Of a stretch of DNA of 64,000 nt, positions 18,655-26,892 are shown one piece after another. Source of the DNA: Ascidiaceihabitans sp023955215 (GTDB taxonomy: Bacteria > Pseudomonadota > Alphaproteobacteria > Rhodobacterales > Rhodobacteraceae). The notes under the pieces are model-generated. The model was not told the origin of the DNA. It did no database searches and saw nothing but the letters and a program-made list of their open reading frames with translations. Made by a program: the position numbers and the translations under genes. Positions within the stretch are counted from its first letter, which is position 1, and each line of letters starts with the position of its first letter. The stretch lies in assembly GCA_943788345.1 (NCBI GenBank), contig CALSPX010000001.1, positions 150,901-214,900 of the forward strand, read 5' to 3'.

Positions 18655-19164
18655 TTAGGTTTCAGACAATGCAACTTTCATGTCTTTGACCATGTAGATG
18701 ACTTCGCCGTCTGCTTCTACAATCCCGTTGGCTACACCCATTGTGAGGCGGCGGGTTTGGATCGCTTTGGTAAAGTCGATTTTATAAGTGAGTTTCTTGC
18801 GGTCAGGGCGCACCATGCCGGTCAATTTAACTTCGCCTACACCCAATGCATAGCCACGGCCCTGCCAGCCGCGCCAGCCAAGGTTAAATCCGGTAAGCTG
18901 CCAAAGGCCATCTAGGCCCAAGCAGCCTGGCATGATTGGGTTGCCAGGGAAGTGGCAGTCAAAGAACCAAAGGTCAGGCGTGATGTCGAATTCTGCAACA
19001 ACGTGCCCCTTGCCATGTTCGCCGCCATCGCCAGAGATGTCCGTGATACGGTCCATCATCAACATGGGTGGGGCTGGCAATTGTGCATTGCCTTCGCCGA
19101 ACAGTTCGCCGCGCGAACATTTTAGTAGGTCGTCCTTGTCAAAGCTTGTTGGGTAAAGGGACAT
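18655..19164 (-). CDS. fabA: 3-hydroxydecanoyl-ACP dehydratase/isomerase
   Basis: A 169-residue hot-dog-fold enzyme that dehydrates 3-hydroxydecanoyl-ACP and isomerises trans-2 to cis-3-decenoyl-ACP, the branch point to unsaturated fatty acids. The catalytic pair is His 71 (FDCHFPGNPIMPG) and Asp 85 (LGLDGLWQL). First gene of the fab operon, 73 bases upstream of fabB, and divergent from irr across a region of about 260 bases that must hold both promoters. Confidence 0.96.
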   Translation of the reverse strand: MSLYPTSFDKDDLLKCSRGELFGEGNAQLPAPPMLMMDRITDISGDGGEHGKGHVVAEFDITPDLWFFDCHFPGNPIMPGCLGLDGLWQLTGFNLGWRGWQGRGYALGVGEVKLTGMVRPDRKKLTYKIDFTKAIQTRRLTMGVANGIVEADGEVIYMVKDMKVALSET

Positions 19165-19424
19165 GTTGGCGGCTCTCCATATCGTATTTAGTGTTACCCC
19201 CCTTTACCATCGCAATTTGTGGTCCTGCAAGGGTAGGGCGTCGTTGTTGTGCGCTTAGAAACCTGATGTGGTCTTTGCGATGCATTGTGAGCGGGGTTTG
19301 ACAGTAATATTGGGCGATCAGCGCGGAAATGTGCAGTTTATGCCCAATTCATGGAAAGGAATTGAAAACATGCGCTGGTCACACTAGATGTTGATTGAGA
19401 ATGGTTTGCAAAGGCTCAATTGTA

Positions 19425-19844
19425 ATGTCGCAAGAACAGATAGGCACGAACTGGTTGGCAACCGCTGGGCTTCGCCCAACGCGTCAACGCGTGACTTTGG
19501 CGGCGTTGCTGGTTGGAGATGGTCAACACCGTCACGTCACAGCCGAAAGCCTGTTCGACGCAGCCCATGCTAAAGGCAATGCGGTTTCGCTTGCGACTGT
19601 TTATAATACTCTGAGCGCGTTTTGTGACGCAGGACTGATGCAAGAGGTCACTGTTGATGGTTCGAAAAGCTACTTTGACACCAATACACATGATCACCCG
19701 CATTTTTACTGGGAAGACGAAGCCAGATTGACGGATGCTCCATCAGAGCAGTTGGTAATCGCGCAGTTGCCAGATGCACCTGAAGGTGCAGAGATCGCAT
19801 CCGTGGATGTCGTCATCCGTTTGCGCCGCAAAGCCAAAAATTAG
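19425..19844 (+). CDS. irr: Fur-family iron response regulator Irr
   Basis: A 139-residue Fur-superfamily transcription factor. The winged helix (about 15-80, with LRPTRQRVTLAALL and SLATVYNTLSAF) is followed by the Irr-type segment THDHPHFYWEDE with His 89, 91 and 93. It lacks the Cys-x2-Cys structural zinc pairs common in Fur, as is usual for Irr. In alphaproteobacteria Irr senses haem and controls iron-related genes. I chose ATG at 19425 as the start of the conserved part. The fabA-irr pairing is commonly seen in this order. Confidence 0.9.
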   Translation: MSQEQIGTNWLATAGLRPTRQRVTLAALLVGDGQHRHVTAESLFDAAHAKGNAVSLATVYNTLSAFCDAGLMQEVTVDGSKSYFDTNTHDHPHFYWEDEARLTDAPSEQLVIAQLPDAPEGAEIASVDVVIRLRRKAKN

Positions 19845-19933
19845 CCCAAGTTTGAGTTGGCATTTCACGTGATGGGCTTGCCCTAACACATGATTGCAAA
19901 CTAGCGTGCGCCTAAGAGTTCAGGAGCACATGC

Positions 19934-20731
19934 ATGACCCATCCACTTATTACGCAAGATCACATCGATACCTTCCAGAAGGACGGGGTTGTTATGATCA
20001 AAGGATTGTTTGCTGATGAAGTGGAAACCTTGCGCGATGGCGTCGCCCGCAACATGTCTGATCCCGGGCCATATGCCGCAGAGAATTTGCATAAGGGTGA
20101 GGCGGGGCGTTTCTTCGATGATTACTGCAACTGGAGTCGCATTCCTGAATTTGAAAATGTTATTCGCAACTCTGCAGCTGCCGAAGTTGGCGCGGATCTT
20201 ATGCGGTCCAATTCGGTGCAATTGTTCCATGATCACGTTCTGGTCAAAGAGCCCGGTACCTCAAAGCCGACACCTTGGCACACGGATGGTCCGTATTATT
20301 TCGTTGAGGGCCAACAAACGGTTAGCTTTTGGTCGCCTCTGGATGCGGTAGCAAATGCCAGCTTGCGCTGCGTTGCCGGGTCGCATTTGTGGGAAAAACC
20401 AGTTTTGCCGACACGTTGGCTTAGCGAAACAAATTTCTACCCAGACGACGAGACGTATATGGCTGTGCCAGATCCGGATGCCGAAGGGGTGAAAGTCGTT
20501 GAGTGGGAGCTGGAACCCGGCGACGCTGTGGCGTTTAACTATAATATTCTGCACGGGGCGCGTGGGAACGAGGCCACAACAAGGCGGCGGGCATTTTCGC
20601 TGCGCTTGCTTGGGGATGATGCACGCTATGTGGAACGCCCAGGGCCAACATCACCACCATTTCCCGGACATGATATGACGCCCGGACAAAAGCTTCGATC
20701 TGATTGGTTCCCGACATTATTTGAACGCTAA
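19934..20731 (+). CDS. Phytanoyl-CoA dioxygenase (PhyH) family protein
   Basis: A 265-residue non-haem Fe(II)/2-oxoglutarate oxygenase. The iron facial triad is His 116/Asp 118 (PWHTDGPYY) and His 207 (NILHGARGN), with an Arg in the following RRRAFSLR segment placed to bind 2-oxoglutarate. The family hydroxylates CoA thioesters, quaternary amines and other small molecules; substrate unknown. Soluble, no signal peptide. It has GGAG ahead of the ATG and stands alone after irr, convergent with the next gene. Confidence 0.88.
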   Translation: MTHPLITQDHIDTFQKDGVVMIKGLFADEVETLRDGVARNMSDPGPYAAENLHKGEAGRFFDDYCNWSRIPEFENVIRNSAAAEVGADLMRSNSVQLFHDHVLVKEPGTSKPTPWHTDGPYYFVEGQQTVSFWSPLDAVANASLRCVAGSHLWEKPVLPTRWLSETNFYPDDETYMAVPDPDAEGVKVVEWELEPGDAVAFNYNILHGARGNEATTRRRAFSLRLLGDDARYVERPGPTSPPFPGHDMTPGQKLRSDWFPTLFER

Positions 20732-20756
20732 CTCGGTCCGCGAATTTAGATTTATA

Positions 20757-21626
20757 TTAGAACCACTGTCCCGGTTCCATCAGCCCCAGATCAAGCAACT
20801 GACGTGAATGCCATTCAAAGGCTGCAGAGTTGTGCCATTTGAAGGTTGGGATGTCGAAGGTACTGCCTGGATTCTGTTTCAATGCCTTGGCTGTTCTGAA
20901 CGAACAGATGGCAGAGGTCAGGTTGTGATGCCACGGGCAGGCATATGTATTGTATTCTTCGTCATCAAATGTGTGATCTTCGCGCAGTTTCAGCCCCTCT
21001 TTGGATTTGAAGAGTGCAATGCGGTCAATCTTACGGCGGGTCAGAGGGACGTGTTCTTCATAGCGCCAGCGTAATCCACCAAAGAAATCCAATTGACGTT
21101 CTTTAGGGTGGTTGTGGTTGTCTATGTCTGGGCGCGCCAAAGCGTAATAACCAGAGCGGTCAAGGTGCGCGCGATCCAAGGACACGGCATCTGGGTTGGT
21201 GTCTAGATCGTCAGAATAAAGATCGACCACGTATGTGAGCATCGCATCGCGGCGTTCCTCGGTATGGAACGACAGCATTTCGCCAACAGTACGTGTTTCG
21301 CAAAATGGGTGGAACAAATACTCTGCGTTAAAGCAGTAGTACATCCAAAGACCGGGGGCCGCAGCAATCACGCTGTTGACCGCAAGTTCCATCGCACCTT
21401 CACGTGCCATGTTATATCCAACGCGGTGAACCACGTCTTGAAGATCGCGCGGCAATTCAAACACGTCGGGCATGAAGACGATGAGACTGGCGAATCCTGC
21501 CTGCTGATGATGGCGCAGTGTCGTTGCAATTTCCACATCATCCTCAACGAGAATTATCGCGACAGGCCCTTTGGCCAAGGCCGCGGCCCCGTCTTTTAAG
21601 AAAGTCTCTAGGTCTTTGTATTGCAT
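20757..21626 (-). CDS. Conserved-looking protein, weakly glycosyltransferase-like
   Basis: A 289-residue soluble protein. Its beginning (VAIILVEDDVEIATTLRHHQQAGF followed by a LIVFMPD strand, quoted in parts) faintly resembles the first beta-alpha unit of family 2 glycosyltransferases, but there is no DxD motif that I can place. The second half is rich in Trp, His and Tyr, with KERQLDFFGGLRWRYEEH and a C-terminal WHNSAAFEWHSRQLLDLG segment. I cannot assign a function. It is divergent from miaB. Confidence 0.7.
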   Translation of the reverse strand: MQYKDLETFLKDGAAALAKGPVAIILVEDDVEIATTLRHHQQAGFASLIVFMPDVFELPRDLQDVVHRVGYNMAREGAMELAVNSVIAAAPGLWMYYCFNAEYLFHPFCETRTVGEMLSFHTEERRDAMLTYVVDLYSDDLDTNPDAVSLDRAHLDRSGYYALARPDIDNHNHPKERQLDFFGGLRWRYEEHVPLTRRKIDRIALFKSKEGLKLREDHTFDDEEYNTYACPWHHNLTSAICSFRTAKALKQNPGSTFDIPTFKWHNSAAFEWHSRQLLDLGLMEPGQWF

Positions 21627-21734
21627 TGGATGCTCGTTTTAAGTGTTGTTGCTAAATTCCTTCAAATCGGCGCGCATTGCAAGCGGGACTTGCCCCTGCT
21701 AGATGACGCCCAACCGCCAAAATCATACCGGATC

Positions 21735-23066
21735 ATGACTATGACTAGCCCAAAGAAGCTCTTCATCAAAACCTTCGGCTGCCAGATGAACGTCTATGAC
21801 AGCGAACGCATGGCCGAAGCGCTGGGCGGCGAGGGGTATGTCGAAACGAAAAGCCAAGAAGATGCAGATATGATTCTGCTAAACACTTGCCACATCCGCG
21901 AAAAAGCGGTTGAAAAAGTCTATTCTGACTTGGGCCGGTTGAAAAAGTTCAAAGAGGCTAAGCCTGATCTTAAGATTGGTGTGGCTGGATGTGTTGCACA
22001 GGCTGAAGGCGGCGAAATTATGCGTCGTCAGCCGTTGGTCGATTTGGTTGTTGGGCCGCAATCTTATCACCGCCTTCCAGAGATGGAGGCATTGATTCAG
22101 CAGGGCAAACGCGCCTTGGACACTGATTTTCCCGAAGAAGACAAATTCGAGAAACTTAAAGCACGCCCCAAAGCCCCACGTGGCCCGACGGCGTTCCTGA
22201 CTGTTCAAGAAGGTTGTGACAAATTTTGTGCCTTTTGTGTTGTGCCCTACACACGGGGGGCAGAAGTGAGCCGTCCTGTCACACGTATCCTCGATGAAGC
22301 ACGCAATCTTGTTGAACGCGGCGTGCGCGAAATTACGCTACTTGGTCAGAATGTTAATGCGTACCACGGCGCGGGCCCTAAAGGGACCGACTACACATTA
22401 GCACAGCTTATCTGGGAACTGGATAAGGTGGACGGGCTCGAGCGCATTCGTTTTACGACCAGCCACCCCAATGACATGACAGATGAGTTGATCGAAGCGC
22501 ACGGCAACTGTGCAAAACTGATGCCGTATCTTCATCTTCCGGTTCAGTCTGGCAGCGACCACATTCTTAAGCGCATGAACCGTAGCCACACCGCGGAAAG
22601 CTACTTGCGTGTGATTGAACGTATTCGCGCAGCGCGCCCTGATATTGTATTGTCAGGTGACTTTATCGTGGGTTTCCCCGAAGAGACTGAGGCGCATTTT
22701 CAAGAGACCCTCGATCTGGTTGAACAAGTTAAATACGGCTACGCATATTCCTTCAAATATTCCACACGTCCAGGCACGCCCGCAGCGGAACGCGCCTTGG
22801 TTGATGCCGCTGAGGCGGATGATCGCTTGCAACGTTTGCAGGCTTTGATCACAAAGCATCAGCGCGAAATTCAAGACGGTATGATTGGTCGTGAAGTCAG
22901 CGTTCTGTTTGAAAAGCCTGGACGCGATGAAGGGCAAATGGTTGGCAAATCCGAGTACCTACACGCGGTGCATGTTGCCAATGCAAATGCCCAAGTCGGG
23001 GATATAGCAAAGGTGAGAATCGTTGATGCGGGTACAAATTCGCTGAAAGGCGAACTTCTCTCGTAG
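21735..23066 (+). CDS. miaB: tRNA-2-methylthio-N6-isopentenyladenosine synthase
   Basis: A 443-residue radical-SAM methylthiotransferase that adds the 2-methylthio group to i6A37 of tRNAs reading UNN codons. The N-terminal cluster cysteines are 16 (FGCQMN), 52 (NTCHIRE) and 86 (AGCVAQ); the radical-SAM triad is Cys 161/165/168 in EGCDKFCAFCVVPY. The last 60 residues form the TRAM domain. I chose ATG at 21735; the ORF extends back to 21621 but adds sequence foreign to the family. Confidence 0.97.
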   Translation: MTMTSPKKLFIKTFGCQMNVYDSERMAEALGGEGYVETKSQEDADMILLNTCHIREKAVEKVYSDLGRLKKFKEAKPDLKIGVAGCVAQAEGGEIMRRQPLVDLVVGPQSYHRLPEMEALIQQGKRALDTDFPEEDKFEKLKARPKAPRGPTAFLTVQEGCDKFCAFCVVPYTRGAEVSRPVTRILDEARNLVERGVREITLLGQNVNAYHGAGPKGTDYTLAQLIWELDKVDGLERIRFTTSHPNDMTDELIEAHGNCAKLMPYLHLPVQSGSDHILKRMNRSHTAESYLRVIERIRAARPDIVLSGDFIVGFPEETEAHFQETLDLVEQVKYGYAYSFKYSTRPGTPAAERALVDAAEADDRLQRLQALITKHQREIQDGMIGREVSVLFEKPGRDEGQMVGKSEYLHAVHVANANAQVGDIAKVRIVDAGTNSLKGELLS

Positions 23067-23265
23067 GGTAAACGCAGCATTATCCGGCTTTGAAAGCTTC
23101 AAAAGCGCAACTTTTTTGTGAGTGATCAGGGTTAAACCACCACATCTTGTGAATACACTTTCACATAGCGTCAATTATTACCTATCAATGCGTAATAATA
23201 GCACGAGCCAGCGTTTTTTGACGCCCAAGGCTTTTGCGGCGGAACAAAAAAAAAGGAACTGGGCT

Positions 23266-23850
23266 GTGGGATATAAGTTTTCTAATGCCGTACGTAACGT
23301 TCTGGCTGGGACAGCTGCAGCGGCAGTAGCTTTGTCACTGCTAGGAACAAGCGCGTCTGCGTAAGGTCTTTTCGGACGCAAAAAAGCGCAAGACAATCAA
23401 TATGTCCCAACTGTCTGGATCGATCCGGATGGATGTGAATACTGGGTTATGGACGACGGTGTTGAAGGCTACATGTCGCCTCACACAAACCGTCAGGGTA
23501 TTCCGGTTTGCCGCCGTGGTAACGTTTGTGGCGTCATGAACTCCGACCAGTTCTTCGCTACCAATAGCGCGAAAATTTCTGGTGCAGGACGTGAGCGTTT
23601 GGCTCAGTTCTTCCAACAAACTGGCGCAACCAGCTACATCATCACGGGCCACACCGATGCGCGTGCTTCTGATGAATACAACATGAAGCTATCATACAAT
23701 CGTGCGTCTTCTGTCGCTCGGATCGCCCAAAGCTCAGGCGCACGTATCGCCGACGTTCGTGGCTACGGTGAACGTATGCCAGCAGCTTCAAACAAAACGG
23801 CACACGGTATGCAACAAAACCGCCGTGTCGAAATCATCTGTATTCGTTAA
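23266..23850 (+). pseudogene. OmpA-family envelope protein interrupted by an in-frame TAA
   Basis: A GTG at 23266 with AAGGA 8 bases upstream starts a clear signal peptide (MGYKFSNAVRNVLAG then an Ala-rich core, ending TSASA). Codon 33 (23362-23364) is TAA, and the same frame then continues for 161 codons: GLFGRKKAQ, a segment VWIDPDGCEYWVMDDGVEGY ending in GIPVC, and an OmpA-like peptidoglycan-binding domain with IITGHTDARASDEYN and a C-terminal QNRRVEIICIR. Without the stop it would be a normal exported OmpA-domain protein of 194 residues. One C-to-T change (CAA to TAA) would explain it. Whether this is decay, readthrough or an error is open. Confidence 0.8.
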
Positions 23851-23862
23851 GGGGATCAAGAA

Positions 23863-24174
23863 ATGACCTTTGTAAAAATCATTACTGCTTGCTCGATAGT
23901 CGCCTCTTTGGGTGCGTGCGAAGTTGCTGGCGGCGGCAACAAGTCAGACAAAACAATCGACCGTGGCTTTGACAAAAAGCACCTAAGCCAATTGGTTGCG
24001 GGTGTTTGGGTCGATCCAAACGGCTGTGATCACTGGATCATCGACGACGGTGTTGAGGGCTATTCGTCTCAACGTCTCGACAAATACGGCAAACCTGTAT
24101 GTTCAGGTGTTGCACCACCGAACACGGCGACTGGCCCGTTCAAAGATGGTTCGACATTTGGCGATCCGATCTAA
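23863..24174 (+). CDS. Small lipoprotein sharing a domain with the OmpA-like neighbour
   Basis: A 103-residue lipoprotein: signal peptide MTFVKIITACSIVASLG with lipobox SLGAC, so Cys 19 would be lipidated. The mature part carries VWVDPNGCDHWIIDDGVEGY and, 15 residues on, GKPVC, matching the same segment in the upstream OmpA-like frame. It follows 12 bases after that gene with GGGGAT upstream and is presumably co-transcribed. Function unknown; the two shared cysteines could form a disulfide in the periplasm. Confidence 0.8.
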   Translation: MTFVKIITACSIVASLGACEVAGGGNKSDKTIDRGFDKKHLSQLVAGVWVDPNGCDHWIIDDGVEGYSSQRLDKYGKPVCSGVAPPNTATGPFKDGSTFGDPI

Positions 24175-24329
24175 GCCATCCATCAAATTTAGAATTTGGG
24201 CTGTAGCGACGATCGCTGCGGCCCATTTTTTTGCGAATGATGAAAAGTCACTTTTGTCCTATTGTGTCCAGTCGATGAAAACGCCACCCTTGTGAAAAGA
24301 CAGATCAACCGTGAATCAGGAGCGCATTT

Positions 24330-25370
24330 TTGTCCCCCAGCGACGTACCTCTAGACTCTACAGGGTCTAAACCTTCGAACCCCGAAGCACGGGTTGAATT
24401 CCCTGACAACCGTTTGTTGATGGATGTGTGTGGAGAATTCGACAGCAACCTAACAACAATTGAAACATCACTCGAAGTGCAAATTGTGCGGCGTGGCAAT
24501 TCGATTGTTGTGATGGGTGATGACATTGCACGCGACCGTGCGATTGAAATTTTGAACGCTCTATACCAACGCCGCGTCAATGGCCGTGAAGTTGAGGCCG
24601 CGGATGTCGATCGTGAACTGCGGATGGGTGGCCCAGATGAAGACGCGGGCAAGCGCAATTTGGTCAAAGGTGATCAATTGGAAATGCCCGTTGGCGCACG
24701 TTTTGAGATTAAGACCCGCAAGAAATTGGTTGAACCACGCACCGATGCACAAAAAACCTATGTACAATCGTTGTTTGAAAACGAATTGGCGTTCGGCATT
24801 GGCCCTGCAGGTACTGGTAAAACCTATCTTGCTGTAGCTGTTGGTGTTTCGATGTTCCTCTCTGGCAAGGTCGATAAGATCATCTTATCTCGTCCGGCCG
24901 TTGAAGCAGGTGAGCGATTGGGGTTCCTGCCTGGAGCGCTGGAAGAAAAAGTCGATCCATACATGCAGCCGCTTTATGATGCGTTGAATGACTTTCTACC
25001 GGGCAAACAACTGGCAAAGTTACGTGAAGAAAAAATCATTGAAATTGCACCCTTAGCCTTCATGCGTGGCCGCACACTGTCCAGTGCTTATGTGGTTTTG
25101 GATGAAGCGCAGAATGCCACAACGATGCAAATGAAGATGTTTTTGACCCGTCTCGGCAAGGGATCAAGAATGGTCATTACGGGTGACCGCACACAAATCG
25201 ATCTGCCGCGTGGTGTTCCATCAGGATTAGCAGATGCAGAACGCCTGCTTAGCAAAATTCCTAAAGTCAGCTTCAACTACTTCACGTCGAAAGACGTGGT
25301 CCGTCATCCTTTGGTTGCTGCAATTATCGAGGCGTATGAGGCGGACGAGCCTCATAACCGGTCCACTTGA
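24330..25370 (+). CDS. PhoH family ATPase
   Basis: A 346-residue PhoH-like P-loop protein. An N-terminal KH-like region (about 40-80) precedes the ATPase domain with Walker A GPAGTGKT (158-165), RPAVEAGERLGFLPG, and Walker B VVLDEAQ (255-261). Such proteins are linked to RNA metabolism and usually sit next to ybeY, as here (TGATG overlap). The start is TTG at 24330, supported by CAGGAG about 8 bases upstream; no better ATG exists before the conserved region. Confidence 0.92.
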   Translation: MSPSDVPLDSTGSKPSNPEARVEFPDNRLLMDVCGEFDSNLTTIETSLEVQIVRRGNSIVVMGDDIARDRAIEILNALYQRRVNGREVEAADVDRELRMGGPDEDAGKRNLVKGDQLEMPVGARFEIKTRKKLVEPRTDAQKTYVQSLFENELAFGIGPAGTGKTYLAVAVGVSMFLSGKVDKIILSRPAVEAGERLGFLPGALEEKVDPYMQPLYDALNDFLPGKQLAKLREEKIIEIAPLAFMRGRTLSSAYVVLDEAQNATTMQMKMFLTRLGKGSRMVITGDRTQIDLPRGVPSGLADAERLLSKIPKVSFNYFTSKDVVRHPLVAAIIEAYEADEPHNRST

Positions 25371-25894
25371 TGGTCAAAGACCAGGGCATCGCTGAAGTCG
25401 ATATTGTTGTCGAAGACAAACGATGGCTTGCCGTTGACTTACAAGCCATTGCGGATCAGGCAGTTGCTGGCGTTTTAGACCGTCTTCAGATTGATGGTGA
25501 GGATGTTGAGGTCGCTATTCTCGCTTGTGGTGATGCACGGATCACTGAACTGAATGCGGATTTTCGCGAAAAACCAACTGCCACCAATGTGTTAAGTTGG
25601 CCTGCTGCAGAACTTAGTTCCCAGGTTGCGGGTGGACTTCCCGATAGCCCAATCGCCGATCTTATGGGTGGTGTTGAATTGGGCGACATTGCAATCAGCT
25701 ATGATACTTGTGCATCCGAAGCGGCGGCTGCAGGTAAGGTCATACAAGACCATGTGATGCACTTGATGATCCACGGGGCGCTTCATTTGCTAGGTTTTGA
25801 TCACGTGCGTGACCAAGATGCCACGTTGATGGAAGCGTTAGAGGTGGAAATACTTGAAAAAATGGGCATAGATGACCCATATTACACAACATAG
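25370..25894 (+). CDS. ybeY: Endoribonuclease / rRNA maturation factor YbeY
   Basis: A 174-residue metal-dependent RNase acting in 16S rRNA 3'-end processing and ribosome quality control. The zinc motif H3xH5xH is HGALHLLGFDH (His 135, 139, 145). The ATG at 25370 overlaps the phoH TGA, giving translational coupling. The order phoH-ybeY-corC-lnt is a standard proteobacterial arrangement. Confidence 0.95.
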   Translation: MVKDQGIAEVDIVVEDKRWLAVDLQAIADQAVAGVLDRLQIDGEDVEVAILACGDARITELNADFREKPTATNVLSWPAAELSSQVAGGLPDSPIADLMGGVELGDIAISYDTCASEAAAAGKVIQDHVMHLMIHGALHLLGFDHVRDQDATLMEALEVEILEKMGIDDPYYTT

Positions 25895-25953
25895 GCAGAC
25901 CACTCTGCCGCGATGAACTGGCAGAATTCCCTGCCTCTACAGAACGGAACCCA

Positions 25954-26892
25954 ATGGGCGACACTGACGACGGATCGTCTGGCGCAGCGCAACGCGCGCA
26001 GTCAGACAATGTAGCGACCACCACAACGATTGCCGTTCCTGTTTTGGAACCATCTGAAACTAATGGGCCGCCGACGCGAAAAGCAGGGTTTCTAACCCGC
26101 TTGATTGCGACGCTCAGCCCAACCGATGTAAGCACAGAAGTTCAAACGACCCCGCAGCCGGCACGTTTCAAATACAGCCATGGCATGTTGAACCTGCGCC
26201 GTATGCGGGTTGAAGACGTCGCCTTGCCCAAGGCCGATATTATTGCGGTCTCAATAACGGTGTCGTTGGAAGAATTGGTTGCTAAGTTCAAAGAAAGCGG
26301 CCTAACGCGGTTGCCCGTCTATGATGGTACACTTGATACCCCTGTTGGGTTCGCGCACCTTAAAGACCTTGCCTTGACCCACGGCTTCAATGGTGGTGGT
26401 GGAACATTTGATCTTGCAAAGATGTTGCGGCCTTTGCTGTTTGTTCCGCCATCCATGACGATTGGTGTTTTGCTGACTAAAATGCAGGCCGAACGGCGTC
26501 ACATGGCTTTGGTCATTGATGAATATGGCGGTGTTGATGGGTTGGCAACAATCGAGGATTTGATCGAGCAAGTTATTGGCGAGATCGAAGACGAACATGA
26601 TGTCGACGAAGACCAACATTGGAACCTCGAAAAGCCCGGCGTTTACTTGGCTCTAGCCAAAACGCCCCTTGAGGATTTTGAGACCGAAGTGAACTTGTCT
26701 TTGACAGAACACGAAGACGTGGACGGCGAAGACATCGAAACGCTTGGTGGGCTTGTCTTTATGTTGGCTGGACGCGTTCCTGCACGCGGCGAAGTTGTTA
26801 TGCATCCAGATGGCACCGAATTTGAGGTTGTTGATGCAGATCCTCGCCGGATCAAACGCTTGCGTGTTTGCCTGCCTGATCACGCAGGATGA
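25954..26892 (+). CDS. CBS-domain protein of the CorC/HlyC type
   Basis: A 312-residue soluble protein with a disordered, Ser/Thr-rich N-terminus (1-75), a CBS pair (about 85-200, containing GLTRLPVYDG and ALVIDEYGGVDGLATIEDL) and a C-terminal CorC_HlyC domain (about 220-305). This is the form without the N-terminal membrane DUF21 domain. CorC-like proteins are connected with magnesium/cobalt handling; older annotations call them hemolysins. Its last codons overlap the lnt start by 4 bases (ATGA). Confidence 0.88.
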   Translation: MGDTDDGSSGAAQRAQSDNVATTTTIAVPVLEPSETNGPPTRKAGFLTRLIATLSPTDVSTEVQTTPQPARFKYSHGMLNLRRMRVEDVALPKADIIAVSITVSLEELVAKFKESGLTRLPVYDGTLDTPVGFAHLKDLALTHGFNGGGGTFDLAKMLRPLLFVPPSMTIGVLLTKMQAERRHMALVIDEYGGVDGLATIEDLIEQVIGEIEDEHDVDEDQHWNLEKPGVYLALAKTPLEDFETEVNLSLTEHEDVDGEDIETLGGLVFMLAGRVPARGEVVMHPDGTEFEVVDADPRRIKRLRVCLPDHAG

